A stretch of 64,000 bases of DNA from NCBI RefSeq assembly GCF_006543045.1, contig NZ_RBZW01000011.1:1-64000 (forward strand), given 5' to 3'. Shown piece by piece: positions 53,099 through 62,266 of this stretch (the first letter of the stretch is position 1; each line of letters begins with the position of its first letter). Position numbers and translations under genes: made by a program. The notes beneath the pieces were generated by a model. That model was not told where the DNA came from. It saw nothing but the letters and a program-made list of their open reading frames with translations, and made no database searches. Source of the stretch: Salinadaptatus halalkaliphilus. GTDB taxonomy: Archaea > Halobacteriota > Halobacteria > Halobacteriales > Natrialbaceae.

Positions 53099-54244
53099 CT
53101 CGAATTTCGAGGCGGCCGTCTCCATATCCTTGTCACCACGGCCGGAGAGATTTACCAGAATCGTCTCGTGTTCGCCGTCTTCGGCGAGTTGGATCGCCCG
53201 CGCGATGGCGTGACTGGACTCGAGGGCCGGAATGATGCCTTCCGTCTCGCTCAGTTCGCGGAAGGCCGCCAGCGCTTCCTCGTCGGTGACGCCCTGGTAC
53301 TCACAGCGACCGACAGCCCGGAACATGGCGTGCTCGGGGCCGACGCCGGGGTAGTCCAGTCCCGCAGAGACGGAGTGGACATCGACGTCGTTGTCGATGA
53401 CGCGCGTTTTCATGCCGTGGATAACGTCGTCCGTCCCGTTTGCCAGCGGCGCGGCGTGTTTGCTCGAGTCGGCGCCGTCGCCGCCGCCTTCGGCACCGTA
53501 GAACGCCACGTCATCCTCCCGGAAGGCGTGAAAGAGCCCGATAGCGTTCGATCCGCCACCGACGCAGGCGACCGCGGCATCCGGGAGCTCCCCGGTTCGC
53601 TCCCGGATCTGCTCGCGGGCTTCCTCGCCGATGACCGACTGGAAGTCACGGACCATCCGCGGGAACGGATCCGGGCCGACGACGCTGCCGACGAGGTAGT
53701 GTGTATCGTCGACGTTCTTTGCGAAGTCCTCTAAGGCGGCGTCGACGGCGTCGGCTAGCCCCTCACCGCCGCGGGTGACTTCGTTGACCTCGGCGCCCAT
53801 CAGGCGCATCCGGAAGACGTTCATCTCCTGGCGCTCGACATCCTTCTTTCCCATGTAGATCTCCGTCTCGAGGTCGAGTAGGGCCCCGACCATCGCGGTC
53901 GCGGTGCCGTGTTGACCCGCCCCGGTCTCGGCGATGAGCCGATCGCGGCCGGCGCGTTTGGCCAGTAGCGCCTGTCCGAGCGCGTTGTTGATCTTGTGGG
54001 CCCCGCCATGCAGCAGGTCCTCGCGTTTGAGGTAGATCTCGGCGTCGTAGCGCTCGCTCAGATTGGACGCGTGGTACAGCGGCGTCGGTCGACCGGCGAA
54101 CGCCTCGAGCAGCCCTCGAAGGTCGGTCTGGAACTCGTCGTCGGTTGCGATATCGTCGTAGGCGCCTGCAAGTTGCTCGAGTGGCTCGAGCAGCGGTTCC
54201 GGAACGTGTCTCCCGCCATAGCCGTCGAACGTGCCGTTGGACAT
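53093..54244 (-). CDS. trpB: tryptophan synthase beta chain
   Basis: Condenses indole with L-serine using PLP (cytoplasm). 383 residues: KREDLLHGGAHKINNALG (73-90) with PLP Lys84, AETGAGQHGTATAM (105-118) with Glu106, the phosphate loop GGGSNAIG, SAGLDYPGVGPEHA and PALESSHA. TrpB1-like in order. It is not next to trpA or trpC, so it may be an extra copy (TrpB2-like use with free indole) or a gene whose operon was split. Start MSNGTFDGYG at 54244, chosen over 54334. Its TAG is in the hairpin 53072-53098. Confidence 0.9.
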   Translation of the reverse strand: MSNGTFDGYGGRHVPEPLLEPLEQLAGAYDDIATDDEFQTDLRGLLEAFAGRPTPLYHASNLSERYDAEIYLKREDLLHGGAHKINNALGQALLAKRAGRDRLIAETGAGQHGTATAMVGALLDLETEIYMGKKDVERQEMNVFRMRLMGAEVNEVTRGGEGLADAVDAALEDFAKNVDDTHYLVGSVVGPDPFPRMVRDFQSVIGEEAREQIRERTGELPDAAVACVGGGSNAIGLFHAFREDDVAFYGAEGGGDGADSSKHAAPLANGTDDVIHGMKTRVIDNDVDVHSVSAGLDYPGVGPEHAMFRAVGRCEYQGVTDEEALAAFRELSETEGIIPALESSHAIARAIQLAEDGEHETILVNLSGRGDKDMETAASKFEL

Positions 54245-54308
54245 ATCTCGAAGGGTCGAAGACGGCGCATAAAATTGTTCGGAGTCGGGCTGTCTCCCGA
54301 CGGTCCGC

Positions 54309-55145
54309 TCAGCGGTTCGGAGCGACTGGTTCACCGGCGTTGGCGTCGGATTCGGACTCGGTGTCGGCGTACTCGACGGCGGTGTGGCCCTTCACGAACT
54401 CCTGTGTGCGCTCGTGTTGGGGGTTCTCGAAGAACGACTGGGTATCGTTGGTCTCGACGAGTTCCCCCAGATAGAGAAAGACCACGGTGTCGGCGAGTCG
54501 TTTTGCCTGATCCATGCTATGGGTAACCATGACGATCGTGTACTCCGCCTTGAGCTCTTCGAGGGTCGCCTCGACCTGCTCGGCCGAGATGGGATCGAGT
54601 GCGGAGGTGACCTCGTCACATAGCAGGACCTCGGGCTCGACGGCCAGCGAGCGAGCGAGACAGAGTCGCTGAATCTGGCCGGTCGAAAGCTCCGCACCGG
54701 GCGTCTCGAGTCGGTCCTCGACCTCGTCCCAGAGATTGACCTTGCGGAGGTAGTGTTCGACCTGGTCGTCGAGTTCGGCCTTCGAATCGTACTCGCCGTG
54801 GATCTTCAGCCCGTAGGCGACGTTCTCGTAGATCGACAGCGGCAGCGCCGTCGGCGTCTGTGGAACGTAGCCGATCCGTTTCCGGAGTTCGGGCGTCGGT
54901 TCGTCGGTGTTGTAGATCGACTGATCGCCGAGGACGACATTGCCGGCAATGTCGACGTTTGGCTGGATCTCGTGCAGTCGGTTCAGCGACTTCAACAGGG
55001 TCGATTTCCCACAGCCGGAGGGACCGATGATGGCGGTCAACTGATTTTCCGGAAACTCGAGGGAGACGCCTTTGAGCGCCTCGACTTCGCGGTTGCCGGT
55101 GTACGTTACGGCGAGTTCGTCGGTGGTGAGTACAGCGTCTGTCAT
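54309..55145 (-). CDS. pstB: phosphate ABC transporter ATP-binding protein
   Basis: 278 residues. Walker A GPSGCGKST (41-49), Q-loop in GYVPQTPTA (about 92-100), ABC signature LSTGQ (153-157) and Walker B LLCDEVTSALDP (174-185). It couples ATP hydrolysis to phosphate uptake. Its start overlaps the pstA stop by ATGA. It is the last gene of pstSCAB. No phoU follows; the next gene, 64 bp downstream, is trpB on the same strand. Confidence 0.94.
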   Translation of the reverse strand: MTDAVLTTDELAVTYTGNREVEALKGVSLEFPENQLTAIIGPSGCGKSTLLKSLNRLHEIQPNVDIAGNVVLGDQSIYNTDEPTPELRKRIGYVPQTPTALPLSIYENVAYGLKIHGEYDSKAELDDQVEHYLRKVNLWDEVEDRLETPGAELSTGQIQRLCLARSLAVEPEVLLCDEVTSALDPISAEQVEATLEELKAEYTIVMVTHSMDQAKRLADTVVFLYLGELVETNDTQSFFENPQHERTQEFVKGHTAVEYADTESESDANAGEPVAPNR

Positions 55146-56002
55146 GAGTGGCGTCCTCCTGGGGTGTATCTGGCGTAGCGGCCGGCGAGGATCTTCGAGG
55201 CCAGGATCAGCCCGAGCACGACGACGATGAGGACGAACGCCGCCGCGTAGGCGTGGGATCGGACTTCGGCGTTGAACGACATCGCCTGATCAAAGATCAG
55301 CACCGGCAGGGTCGTCGAGGGTTCGAACAGCCCGCCTGGCATGTTCGTCGAGCGGCCGGCGGTAAAGAGTACCGTTGCGGCGTCACCGATCCCGCGGGCA
55401 AAGCCCATGATGACTCCCGCGATGACGCCCGGTAGCGCCGCGCGAACGGTCATGATCGCGGTCTCGAAGCGGGTCGCACCGAGGCCGTAGGTCGCCTCCC
55501 TGACCGTGTCGGGCGCCGATCGCAGCGCCTCGTCGGTGTAGCGTGTCATGATCGGATACTGGAAGATCGCGATGGCGACGATCCCGAAGAACAGGCTCGT
55601 CTGGGCCCCAACTGCGATGATGACCGTCAGGACGAACACCCCGTAGACGATCGGCGGGGTCCCCCAGAGCACGTTGAGGAACATGTTCACGACATCGGAA
55701 AACCGTTCGCTCGAGTAGTCGCTCTGGAGGTAGATCGCCGTCGAGACGGCGAGCGTCATCGAGACGAGCGTCGCGGGACCGACGATGAAGACGCTCCCCA
55801 ACACGGCGTGCAGGAAGCCGCCGTCACCCTCTAACATGTATCGCGATCCGGGCGGCGTAAACGCGATCGCCGGATCTGTCAGGAAGACGACGCCGCCTCT
55901 GACGATCGTCACCGCGACGACGAGGATCATCACCGCGACGACGAGCGCGGCGGATCCTTTGGCGAGCGCGCTGAAGAGTCGTTGTTTGGCGTAGCGGTCC
56001 AT
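55142..56002 (-). CDS. pstA: phosphate ABC transporter permease PstA
   Basis: 286 residues starting MDRYAKQRLFSALAKG, six predicted helices. The EAA-like cytoplasmic loop RSAPDTVREATYGLGATRFETAIMTVRAALPGVIAGVIMGFARGIGDAATVLF is typical of PstA. It forms the membrane channel with PstC. The start overlaps the pstC stop by one base (TGATG); a start at 56014 is also possible. Overlaps pstB by ATGA. Confidence 0.93.
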   Translation of the reverse strand: MDRYAKQRLFSALAKGSAALVVAVMILVVAVTIVRGGVVFLTDPAIAFTPPGSRYMLEGDGGFLHAVLGSVFIVGPATLVSMTLAVSTAIYLQSDYSSERFSDVVNMFLNVLWGTPPIVYGVFVLTVIIAVGAQTSLFFGIVAIAIFQYPIMTRYTDEALRSAPDTVREATYGLGATRFETAIMTVRAALPGVIAGVIMGFARGIGDAATVLFTAGRSTNMPGGLFEPSTTLPVLIFDQAMSFNAEVRSHAYAAAFVLIVVVLGLILASKILAGRYARYTPGGRHS

Positions 56003-56943
56003 CAGTACTGCCACCTCCGTTGGAGTCGACTGCGGACGAGCATCGCGCCGAAGTTGAACAGCCAGACGACGACGACCAGCATCAGGCCGACGAAGATCAG
56101 CGCCGACTGGGTCAGCGGCAAGCTCATCAGTTCGCCGAAGTCGTTGACGATCAGCGTCGGCAACGTCTGGCCCGTCGCGAACGGCGAGTCAGGCAGTTGG
56201 GTCTGGCCGCCGATAAGCATCGCCGGGACGATCGTTGCACCGAAGACCCGACCGAAGCCCAGCAAGATCGCCGAGAAGATCCCCGGGCCGGCCGCTCGCA
56301 GGAGCACGATCCTGATCGTCTCCCACTTCGTCGCGCCGACGCCGAGTGAGCTCTCCCGGAGTTCGTCGGGCAAGGCCTCGAGCGACTCTACTGACAACGA
56401 GATCATAAACGGCGTGACGACGATCGCCATCACCAGACTGACGGTAAAGATCCCGAGCCCGGTCGCACTCGAGCCGACCGCGGGCGCCAGATAGTCGCCG
56501 ACGAATGGGACGACGACGATCAGCGCGACGAGTCCGAAGATGACGCTCGGAATCGCTGCGAGCACGTCGATAAACGAGCCGATGAGGGTCTTTGCCCGTC
56601 CCTCGGCGTACTCGGCGATGTAGATCGCGGCGAAGATTGCGATCGGCGTTCCCATCGCCATCGAGAGGACGGTGACGTAGATCGTGCCGACGATCGCCGG
56701 CATGAACCCGAACTCGTTCTGGGCCGGATCCCAGTTCGAGGAGGTCAGCATCTGGACGATGGAGTACTCCGACAGCAACGGTGCGGACTGATAGAGCAGT
56801 GTCAGGACGATCAGGACGAAGAGTGCGATCGCGAAGTAGCCGGCGCCGCCGAGCCAGTAACTACTCAGACGTTCGATACGAAGCCGACGACCGATCCGGG
56901 ATCGCTTTGTGTTCGATTCCGTCGATTCTATCGATTCGCTCAT
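56002..56943 (-). CDS. pstC: phosphate ABC transporter permease PstC
   Basis: 313 residues. A cytoplasmic N-terminus precedes six helices, with the PstC ALPDELRESSLGVGATKWETIRIVLLRAAGPGIFSAILLGFGRVFGATIVPAML loop (about 208-260) as the ATPase contact. It is 8 bp from the pstS stop. Confidence 0.93.
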   Translation of the reverse strand: MSESIESTESNTKRSRIGRRLRIERLSSYWLGGAGYFAIALFVLIVLTLLYQSAPLLSEYSIVQMLTSSNWDPAQNEFGFMPAIVGTIYVTVLSMAMGTPIAIFAAIYIAEYAEGRAKTLIGSFIDVLAAIPSVIFGLVALIVVVPFVGDYLAPAVGSSATGLGIFTVSLVMAIVVTPFMISLSVESLEALPDELRESSLGVGATKWETIRIVLLRAAGPGIFSAILLGFGRVFGATIVPAMLIGGQTQLPDSPFATGQTLPTLIVNDFGELMSLPLTQSALIFVGLMLVVVVWLFNFGAMLVRSRLQRRWQY

Positions 56944-56951
56944 CTGTCAGC

Positions 56952-57926
56952 TCAGGGGCCCTCCTCCAGGTTGTCCTGGGCTTCCTCGAGTCGATCGCCG
57001 TCGAGCGGGACGTAGCCGTTGTCGCGGACGTACTGCTGGCCGTCGGTGAGCACCCACTCGACGAATCCCTGTGCATCCGCCTCGAAGTCGCCGTTCGAAG
57101 CGAGGAACATCTCTCGAGCAGGCGGCGCGGGGTAGATCCCCGCCTCGACGGCCTCGAGGAACTCCGCTCGCGTCTCGTAGAAGTCCTCGTCCTCGGAGAG
57201 CCCGTCGCCATCGATGTCGAGTGGTACCGGACGAATGTTCCCCTCGAGTTCGCCGCTCGAGAGATCGTAGACGTAGTTGATGTTGTTCAGCGAGATGGCA
57301 TTTTCGTTGCTGCCGACGGCTTCTGCGACCGGCTGGTCGCCGTTGTGGTTGCCGTCCGAGAGATTTTCGAGTTCGGTTTCGGTGTAGGCGTCGCCCTCGC
57401 CGGCGAGGAAGTCGCCCCACTGCTTGTACGCCGCGGAGGCGTCCGATCGGCCGTAGACGGTGATCTCCTCGTCGACATCGGCGTCGACGACCTCGCCCCA
57501 GTTCGTGATCTCTTTCGTGAAGATCGCTTCCATCTCCTCGCGGCTCAGGCCAGTTTCCTGCAGCTCCTCGAGGACGGGGTTGTCGACGTTGACCGTCGCG
57601 ACCACGGTGTCGATGAGCATCGGGACGGCGAACAGGCCCTGCTCGATCTCTTCGTCTTCGGGTTCCCGGCCCATCATCGCGATGTCGACCTGGTCGTTGA
57701 GCACGTCAGAGACGCCGACGCCGGTCCCCCCGCCGGAGATGTCGAACGACACGTCGGCGTCGTCTTCGTACATGTCCGCCCAGACCTCGACCATCGGCAG
57801 CGGACCGACCCCACCGGAGATGCGAACGGTCTCACCGCCATTACTCGACATACAGCCCGCAAGCGAAGCCACAGCACCTGCTCCCGCAACTCCCAAGACA
57901 GAACGACGCGAATAGTTCCGTTCCAT
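56952..57926 (-). CDS. pstS: phosphate-binding lipoprotein PstS
   Basis: 324 residues. Twin-arginine signal SRRSVLGVAGAGAVASLAGC with Arg7-Arg8 and lipobox Cys25, so exported folded by Tat and lipid-anchored, as usual in haloarchaea. The mature part has VRISGGVGPLPMVEVWADMYEDD, DISGGGTGVGVSDVLNDQVDIAMMGREP and VYGRSDASAAYKQWGDFLAG, the phosphate-binding Ser/Gly-rich loops of the PstS family. First gene of the pst operon; no obvious phosphate-responsive operator could be identified upstream. Confidence 0.93.
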   Translation of the reverse strand: MERNYSRRSVLGVAGAGAVASLAGCMSSNGGETVRISGGVGPLPMVEVWADMYEDDADVSFDISGGGTGVGVSDVLNDQVDIAMMGREPEDEEIEQGLFAVPMLIDTVVATVNVDNPVLEELQETGLSREEMEAIFTKEITNWGEVVDADVDEEITVYGRSDASAAYKQWGDFLAGEGDAYTETELENLSDGNHNGDQPVAEAVGSNENAISLNNINYVYDLSSGELEGNIRPVPLDIDGDGLSEDEDFYETRAEFLEAVEAGIYPAPPAREMFLASNGDFEADAQGFVEWVLTDGQQYVRDNGYVPLDGDRLEEAQDNLEEGP

Positions 57927-58283
57927 TATCGAACATCCCTAGACGCTAGACCCTTGTAACGGCTCGTTAGCCTGCAAGTCTCCGTGTTTCAACCTGGATC
58001 CGGCAAAACTCTCGTCATCGCGTGTGATAAGCACAATCAATGGACACGGGCGCTTCCCGAACTCGAGGATATCGCCAAAATATCCACTCTTGGCACCTGT
58101 ATCGGCCGCTCTATCGATACGTTCTCGAGTCGGCCAACCGATGTCGAAGCGCTCGTCACGGTTGTCGAGCCGTCTGTGGCCGGCAAACCCGCCGTTTGGC
58201 CGATGAACAGTCGCGTCAACCCCGTACCAGCAATTGTTGCGCCTACCTGCGTTGTACATATCAGTCTCGAGAACGACGGCCGA
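57927..58283. other. intergenic region upstream of pstS (about 357 bp)
   Basis: Contains the pstS promoter (minus strand) and the 3' end side of the YeiH-like gene. No clear TATA box was found close to pstS; GTCTAGCGTCTAGGG near 57938 is a small direct repeat GTCTAG/GTCTAG. Open frames here (for example 57939-58259 minus) are not convincing. Confidence 0.4.
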
Positions 58284-59267
58284 TCAGAAGAGTGCTGTGA
58301 GCACAGCAAGCGACAGTATGCTCGCCAACAGCAACGACAGCAAGACGACGACAGCGGGTGTGATGCCGGTGTTCCGTAATTCCGCTAGCTTGATCTCGGT
58401 TCCGAGCCCGACGAATGCCAGCACGAACAGCCAGTTGTAGGCGTTCTCGATACCAGCCTGCTGGGCCGGGGAGAGCACGCCGAGACTACCGATCCCAACG
58501 AGCACGAGAAAACCGAGGATAAATTTGGGAAACTCGTCCCACAGCGTTCGAACCGACAGTCGACCACCAGTGGCGCCGCGAGCGTAATAACTCGCGTAGA
58601 CGAGCACGACGACGCCGATCAGCGCATTTCGCGCGAGTTTCGTCATCGTCGCCCACTGGCCGGCGCCCTCCGAGTGAGCGAATCCGACCGCGACGACCGG
58701 CCCCGTCGAGAACATGCTCACGCCGGCCCAGACACCGAAGACCAGCGCCGAGAGGTCGAGCACGTCACCGACGATCGGATAGACGACGATCGTTATCGCA
58801 TCGAACAGGAGCACCGTCGCCGCCGCGTACGCGATGTGGTCTTCCCGTGCGCGGATCGCCCCGGCGACCGCAACGACCGCCGAGACGCCACAGATGCCGG
58901 CTCCAGCCGCCAACAACGAACCGAGTCTCTCGCCCAGATCGAAGACCGTACGCGAGAGCAACTCGACGACCAGGATGGTCGCGCCGGCGACCGCGACGAC
59001 GACTACCAGCACAAGTCCCCCGACCTCGAGTATCGTCTCGAGGGTCAACGACGCGCCCATGAGGACGATGCCGGCGCCGAGCCAGAGCTTGTGGGTTGCG
59101 ATACCGGGCTCGAGTCGGTCGGGGACGCCGAGCCCGTTGGTCAGTACGAACCCGAGTGCGATGGCGACGAGCAGGTGGTTCAATCCGACACCGACCGCCG
59201 TCGCTCGTGCGAGAACGGCGCCAAGACAGAGAACGACGAGCCCTGGCAACAGCCGCGTGAGGCCCAT
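58284..59267 (-). CDS. YeiH/UPF0324 family putative sulfate exporter
   Basis: 327 residues with about ten hydrophobic helices. ALGFVLTNGLGVPDRLEPGIATHKLWLGAGIVLMGASL (about 36-73), LLAAGAGICGVSAVVAVAGAIRAREDHIAYA (about 115-145) and PVVAVGFAHSEGAGQWATMTKLARNALIG are the conserved blocks of UPF0324. The substrate is described as sulfate or sulfonate-like only by family naming. It is directly preceded, 3 bp away, by a 46-residue one-helix ORF. Confidence 0.92.
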   Translation of the reverse strand: MGLTRLLPGLVVLCLGAVLARATAVGVGLNHLLVAIALGFVLTNGLGVPDRLEPGIATHKLWLGAGIVLMGASLTLETILEVGGLVLVVVVAVAGATILVVELLSRTVFDLGERLGSLLAAGAGICGVSAVVAVAGAIRAREDHIAYAAATVLLFDAITIVVYPIVGDVLDLSALVFGVWAGVSMFSTGPVVAVGFAHSEGAGQWATMTKLARNALIGVVVLVYASYYARGATGGRLSVRTLWDEFPKFILGFLVLVGIGSLGVLSPAQQAGIENAYNWLFVLAFVGLGTEIKLAELRNTGITPAVVVLLSLLLASILSLAVLTALF

Positions 59268-59270
59268 TCG

Positions 59271-59411
59271 TCACCAGGGAATCCGTATTTCGAAGGCGAC
59301 GATCAGCGCGACGATCACTGCCCCGACCACGACACTTTGCCAGTCGCGTTCGAGTGCGTGCCACTGGGCCAACACGGCTCCGACACGAGTGTGCCATCGA
59401 TCGATCGGCAT
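59271..59411 (-). CDS. 46-residue single-helix membrane protein in the YeiH operon
   Basis: The minus-strand ATG at 59411 starts MPIDRWHTRVGAVLAQWHAL, ending ...VALIVAFEIRIPW at TGA 59271-59273. A hydrophilic N-terminal 22 residues precede one hydrophobic helix (about 25-42). Third positions are G/C-rich, and it ends 3 bp before the YeiH-like start, so both are very likely one transcript. It may be a small subunit or assembly factor. Family not recognised. Confidence 0.6.
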   Translation of the reverse strand: MPIDRWHTRVGAVLAQWHALERDWQSVVVGAVIVALIVAFEIRIPW

Positions 59412-59586
59412 GTGTCCTGACTCGGGAACGGCGTTCCTAATGCCTGTCGATCCCGTCGCCGATAGCGGAATATATTACTTCTATCTGCGACGGAAAAGCC
59501 GTGATGAAGACATATATTGCCGGGTATATCGATTGGTGAGTGCCCACGCGTGGCTCGAGATCGAGTGGGAAGCCACCCGGCGACCG

Positions 59587-61272
59587 CTAGCGATCGACGC
59601 TCCCGAGAACGATGTCGAGACTCCCAAGCGAGGCGATCAGGTCGGGAACGTATTCGTCTTCGGCCATCTCGGGTAACGCCGCAAGGTTGTGGAAACACGG
59701 GCTGCGTATCTTGAACCGGGCGGGCGAGTTCGAGCCGTCAGAGCGGACGTAGATCCCTAACTCGCCTTTCGCCGACTCGACCGCGCGGTAGGTCTCGACG
59801 TCTGCGTCGGGTTTGAGCGTTCGGGGCACGTTGCTCTGGACGGTTCGTTCGTCTTCGGGCCACTCCTCGAGCAGGTCGAGACACTGCTGGACGATCTTGG
59901 CAGACTCCTCGACCTCTTGCATTCGGACGAGGACGCGCGCGTGATTGTCGCAGGTATCCTCAGTGACGACATCCCACTCGAGTTCCTCGTAGTAGCCGTA
60001 GGGGTCGTCACGCCGGAGATCGTAGTCGACACCCGAGCCGCGTGCGACCGGCCCGGTACAGCCGTAGGATTTGGCGACCTCGGGCTCGAGAACGCCGGTA
60101 TCGACTGTTCGCAGGCGGAAAATCTCGTTGGTGACGACGAGGTCGTGGTACTCGTCGAGTTTTGCGGGGAGCTCGTCGAGGAAGTCCCGGCACTGTTCGA
60201 TGAACGCCTCGCGGGGTTCGGGCAGATCCCAGCAGACGCCACCCAGCCGGAAGTAGTAGAACATCATCCGCTGGCCGGTCAGTTCCTCGAGAATGTCCTG
60301 GACGACCTCGCGGTCGCGGAACGTGTACTGGAAGATCGCCGTGAACTCGCCGTAGACATCGAGTGCGAACGTCCCGAGCGCGAGAAAGTGGCCGAGCATG
60401 CGTCCGAGTTCGGTCACCATCGTTCGCAGCACCTGGGCGTACTCGGGGACTTCGAGGCCGGCGATATCCTCGATCGCGCGGGCGACGGCCCACTCGTTGG
60501 GCAGGTTCGCCGTGTAATCCCATCGGTTCGAGTAGGGAATGATCTGGTGGCGATACGTGCCGTTCTGGCACATCTGCTCCTCACACCGGTGGAGATAGCC
60601 GACGTCGGGTTCGACGTCGACGACCGTTTCGCCGTCCAGTATCGCCTTCAGGTGGAGTACGCCGTGGGTCGCCGGGTGGTGGGGACCGATGTTGAGTAAC
60701 ATCGTGTCCGATTCCGGATCGTGTTGATCCTCCTGGAGCGGGTTCGCGTGTTCGGCGTACCGGACAACCTGTGGTTTCGTCTGGTCGTACTCGAGGGAAA
60801 GCGGATGTCCCTGCCAGGACTCGGGTAGCAGAATCCGGCGCAGGTCGGGATGGTCGTCGTACTCGATACCGACGAGGTCGAAGGCCTCTCGTTCGTGCCA
60901 GTCGGCGGTTCGAAACACCGGTTCGGCGCTCTGGCAAACCGGTTCGTCCCGCGGCATCTGGACGACGAGCGAGACTTCGTGGGTTCGACGGTCGTACTTC
61001 GTCAGGTGGAGGATCGACTCGTACCGATCGTCGTACTCCTGGGACGTGAGACACGAGAGATGGTCGAACCCCGCCTCCGCACGGAGCAGTTCGAGCACTG
61101 CTTGGACATCGTCGGGACGGATGACGAACGCCGGCGCGTTCTCGTGGTCGTCTCTACGGAGCGTATACTCGTCGAGTAACTCTGCGAGTGTGCCCTCGTC
61201 GACGCCGTCATCCCGCCGATGGTCGTACTCGGGGTCGATGCTCGGTCGCGTTCGTTGGGGTGTTTCGCTCAT
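59587..61272 (-). CDS. fused NADH-quinone oxidoreductase subunits C and D
   Basis: 561 residues. A NuoC-like part (about 30-165; HLTKYDRRTHEVSLVVQMPRDEP and DWHEREAFDLVGIEYDDHPDLRRILLPESW) is joined to NuoD (about 190-561; LNIGPHHPATHGVLHLKAILDGE, GYLHRCEEQMC, GTFALDVYGEFTAIFQYTFRDRE, SLDIVLGSVDR). NuoD carries the quinone-site His-rich GPHHPATHG. It normally lies in the nuo operon; here no other nuo gene is near, so this is probably an extra copy, possibly serving a hydrogenase- or membrane-oxidoreductase-like complex. An alternative is that it is the only copy and the operon is split. Confidence 0.93.
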   Translation of the reverse strand: MSETPQRTRPSIDPEYDHRRDDGVDEGTLAELLDEYTLRRDDHENAPAFVIRPDDVQAVLELLRAEAGFDHLSCLTSQEYDDRYESILHLTKYDRRTHEVSLVVQMPRDEPVCQSAEPVFRTADWHEREAFDLVGIEYDDHPDLRRILLPESWQGHPLSLEYDQTKPQVVRYAEHANPLQEDQHDPESDTMLLNIGPHHPATHGVLHLKAILDGETVVDVEPDVGYLHRCEEQMCQNGTYRHQIIPYSNRWDYTANLPNEWAVARAIEDIAGLEVPEYAQVLRTMVTELGRMLGHFLALGTFALDVYGEFTAIFQYTFRDREVVQDILEELTGQRMMFYYFRLGGVCWDLPEPREAFIEQCRDFLDELPAKLDEYHDLVVTNEIFRLRTVDTGVLEPEVAKSYGCTGPVARGSGVDYDLRRDDPYGYYEELEWDVVTEDTCDNHARVLVRMQEVEESAKIVQQCLDLLEEWPEDERTVQSNVPRTLKPDADVETYRAVESAKGELGIYVRSDGSNSPARFKIRSPCFHNLAALPEMAEDEYVPDLIASLGSLDIVLGSVDR

Positions 61273-61451
61273 AGATTCTGATGGACGGGTCGCCAGTGGT
61301 TACGGCGGCGATATATGCTAATACACCACACAGGCGTTCGAGGAAGCTACAGCCGTGACGAAAATGAGGATTTTCCCGGCCAACGGTGAGACTCTCGAGG
61401 AACGGAACGAATCGAGGCGACGACCGCATCGAACACACGACAAAATACGAC

Positions 61452-61537
61452 TGATACGGATTACTGTCCCGATGTCCCGGCCCAGCCGCCGCCCGGGTCG
61501 CGGCTGGGCCGGAACTGACGGACAGGAAACCGTATCA
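61452..61537 (+). mobile_element. MITE-like palindromic element, copy 6 (A type)
   Basis: An 80-bp core nearly identical to copy 4, with stem CGGCCCAGCCGC/GCGGCTGGGCCG. Flanks TGA (61452-61454) and TCA (61535-61537). The right flank is the stop codon TGA (minus strand) of the HTH-GNAT gene. Confidence 0.75.
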
Positions 61538-62266
61538 CAGATCGACGGCCATCATCACTTCGTCGACGTAGTGGCCGTTTAGCTTGTAGTGATCCTCGCG
61601 AATCGCTTCGGTCGCCCAGTCGTGTTCCTCGAGGAAGGCGATCGCTTCCTCGTTGGTCGAGGGAACGCTCTGGTAAACCCGCTCGTAGCCGTTGACACCG
61701 GCCCACTCGAGGCCGCGAGCGAGCAGGTGCGAACCGATGCCGTGTCCGCGATACTCCTCGAGGACGCCGACGGTCAGTTCGGCGGTGTGGCTCAGTTTCT
61801 CGAGTTCGGGCGCGTAGAGATGGACCCAGCCGACCACCTCGTCCTCGACGGTCGCGACGAAGAACATCCGCGACTCGAGTTCGTTGTGCCGAAGAAGAGT
61901 GTCCTGGTGGTCGATCTCGTCGGCGACGCTCTCGGCTTCGATGTAGGTCTTTTCGCTTGCGACCTGGCGGATCGCGCCGACGATGCCCGTAAGGTCTTCC
62001 TGTCTGGCTGGCCGGATGTGAAACTCGAGGGATTCGGAGACGTACTCCTCTTCGGCGCCGGCGTCGATCGTTACTCGCAGCGTCCCCTCGCGCTCCTCGA
62101 GCTGACCGTCCCGTTTCAGAATCGCGACGTGATGTCTGAACCCGCTCGGATTGATTCCCAGGTGGTCTTGGGCGTCGTCCGGCTCGACCGCGCCGTGGCG
62201 CTCGACGTACTCGTAGATCGCCTGCCGATCCTCGTGACCGAACTCGAGCGTATCGGTGGACTCCAT
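61535..62266 (-). CDS. HTH domain fused to GNAT N-acetyltransferase
   Basis: 243 residues. A winged-helix-like N-terminal part (11-65; EDRQAIYEYVERHGAVEPDDAQDHLGINPSGFRHHVAILKRDGQLEEREGTLRVT) is followed by a GNAT domain from about residue 80 (FHIRPARQEDLTGIVGAI) with motif A ELTVGVLEEYRGHGIGSHLLARGLEWAG (Q/R-x-x-G-x-G/A, about 168-190). It could be a transcription factor that acetylates proteins or a sensor. Its stop codon is in the duplication of palindromic copy 6. Confidence 0.88.
   Translation of the reverse strand: MESTDTLEFGHEDRQAIYEYVERHGAVEPDDAQDHLGINPSGFRHHVAILKRDGQLEEREGTLRVTIDAGAEEEYVSESLEFHIRPARQEDLTGIVGAIRQVASEKTYIEAESVADEIDHQDTLLRHNELESRMFFVATVEDEVVGWVHLYAPELEKLSHTAELTVGVLEEYRGHGIGSHLLARGLEWAGVNGYERVYQSVPSTNEEAIAFLEEHDWATEAIREDHYKLNGHYVDEVMMAVDL

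Noticed and set aside
57939-58259. Minus-strand open frame in the pstS upstream region
   Set aside because: No coding bias, competing frames in the same stretch, no motif.
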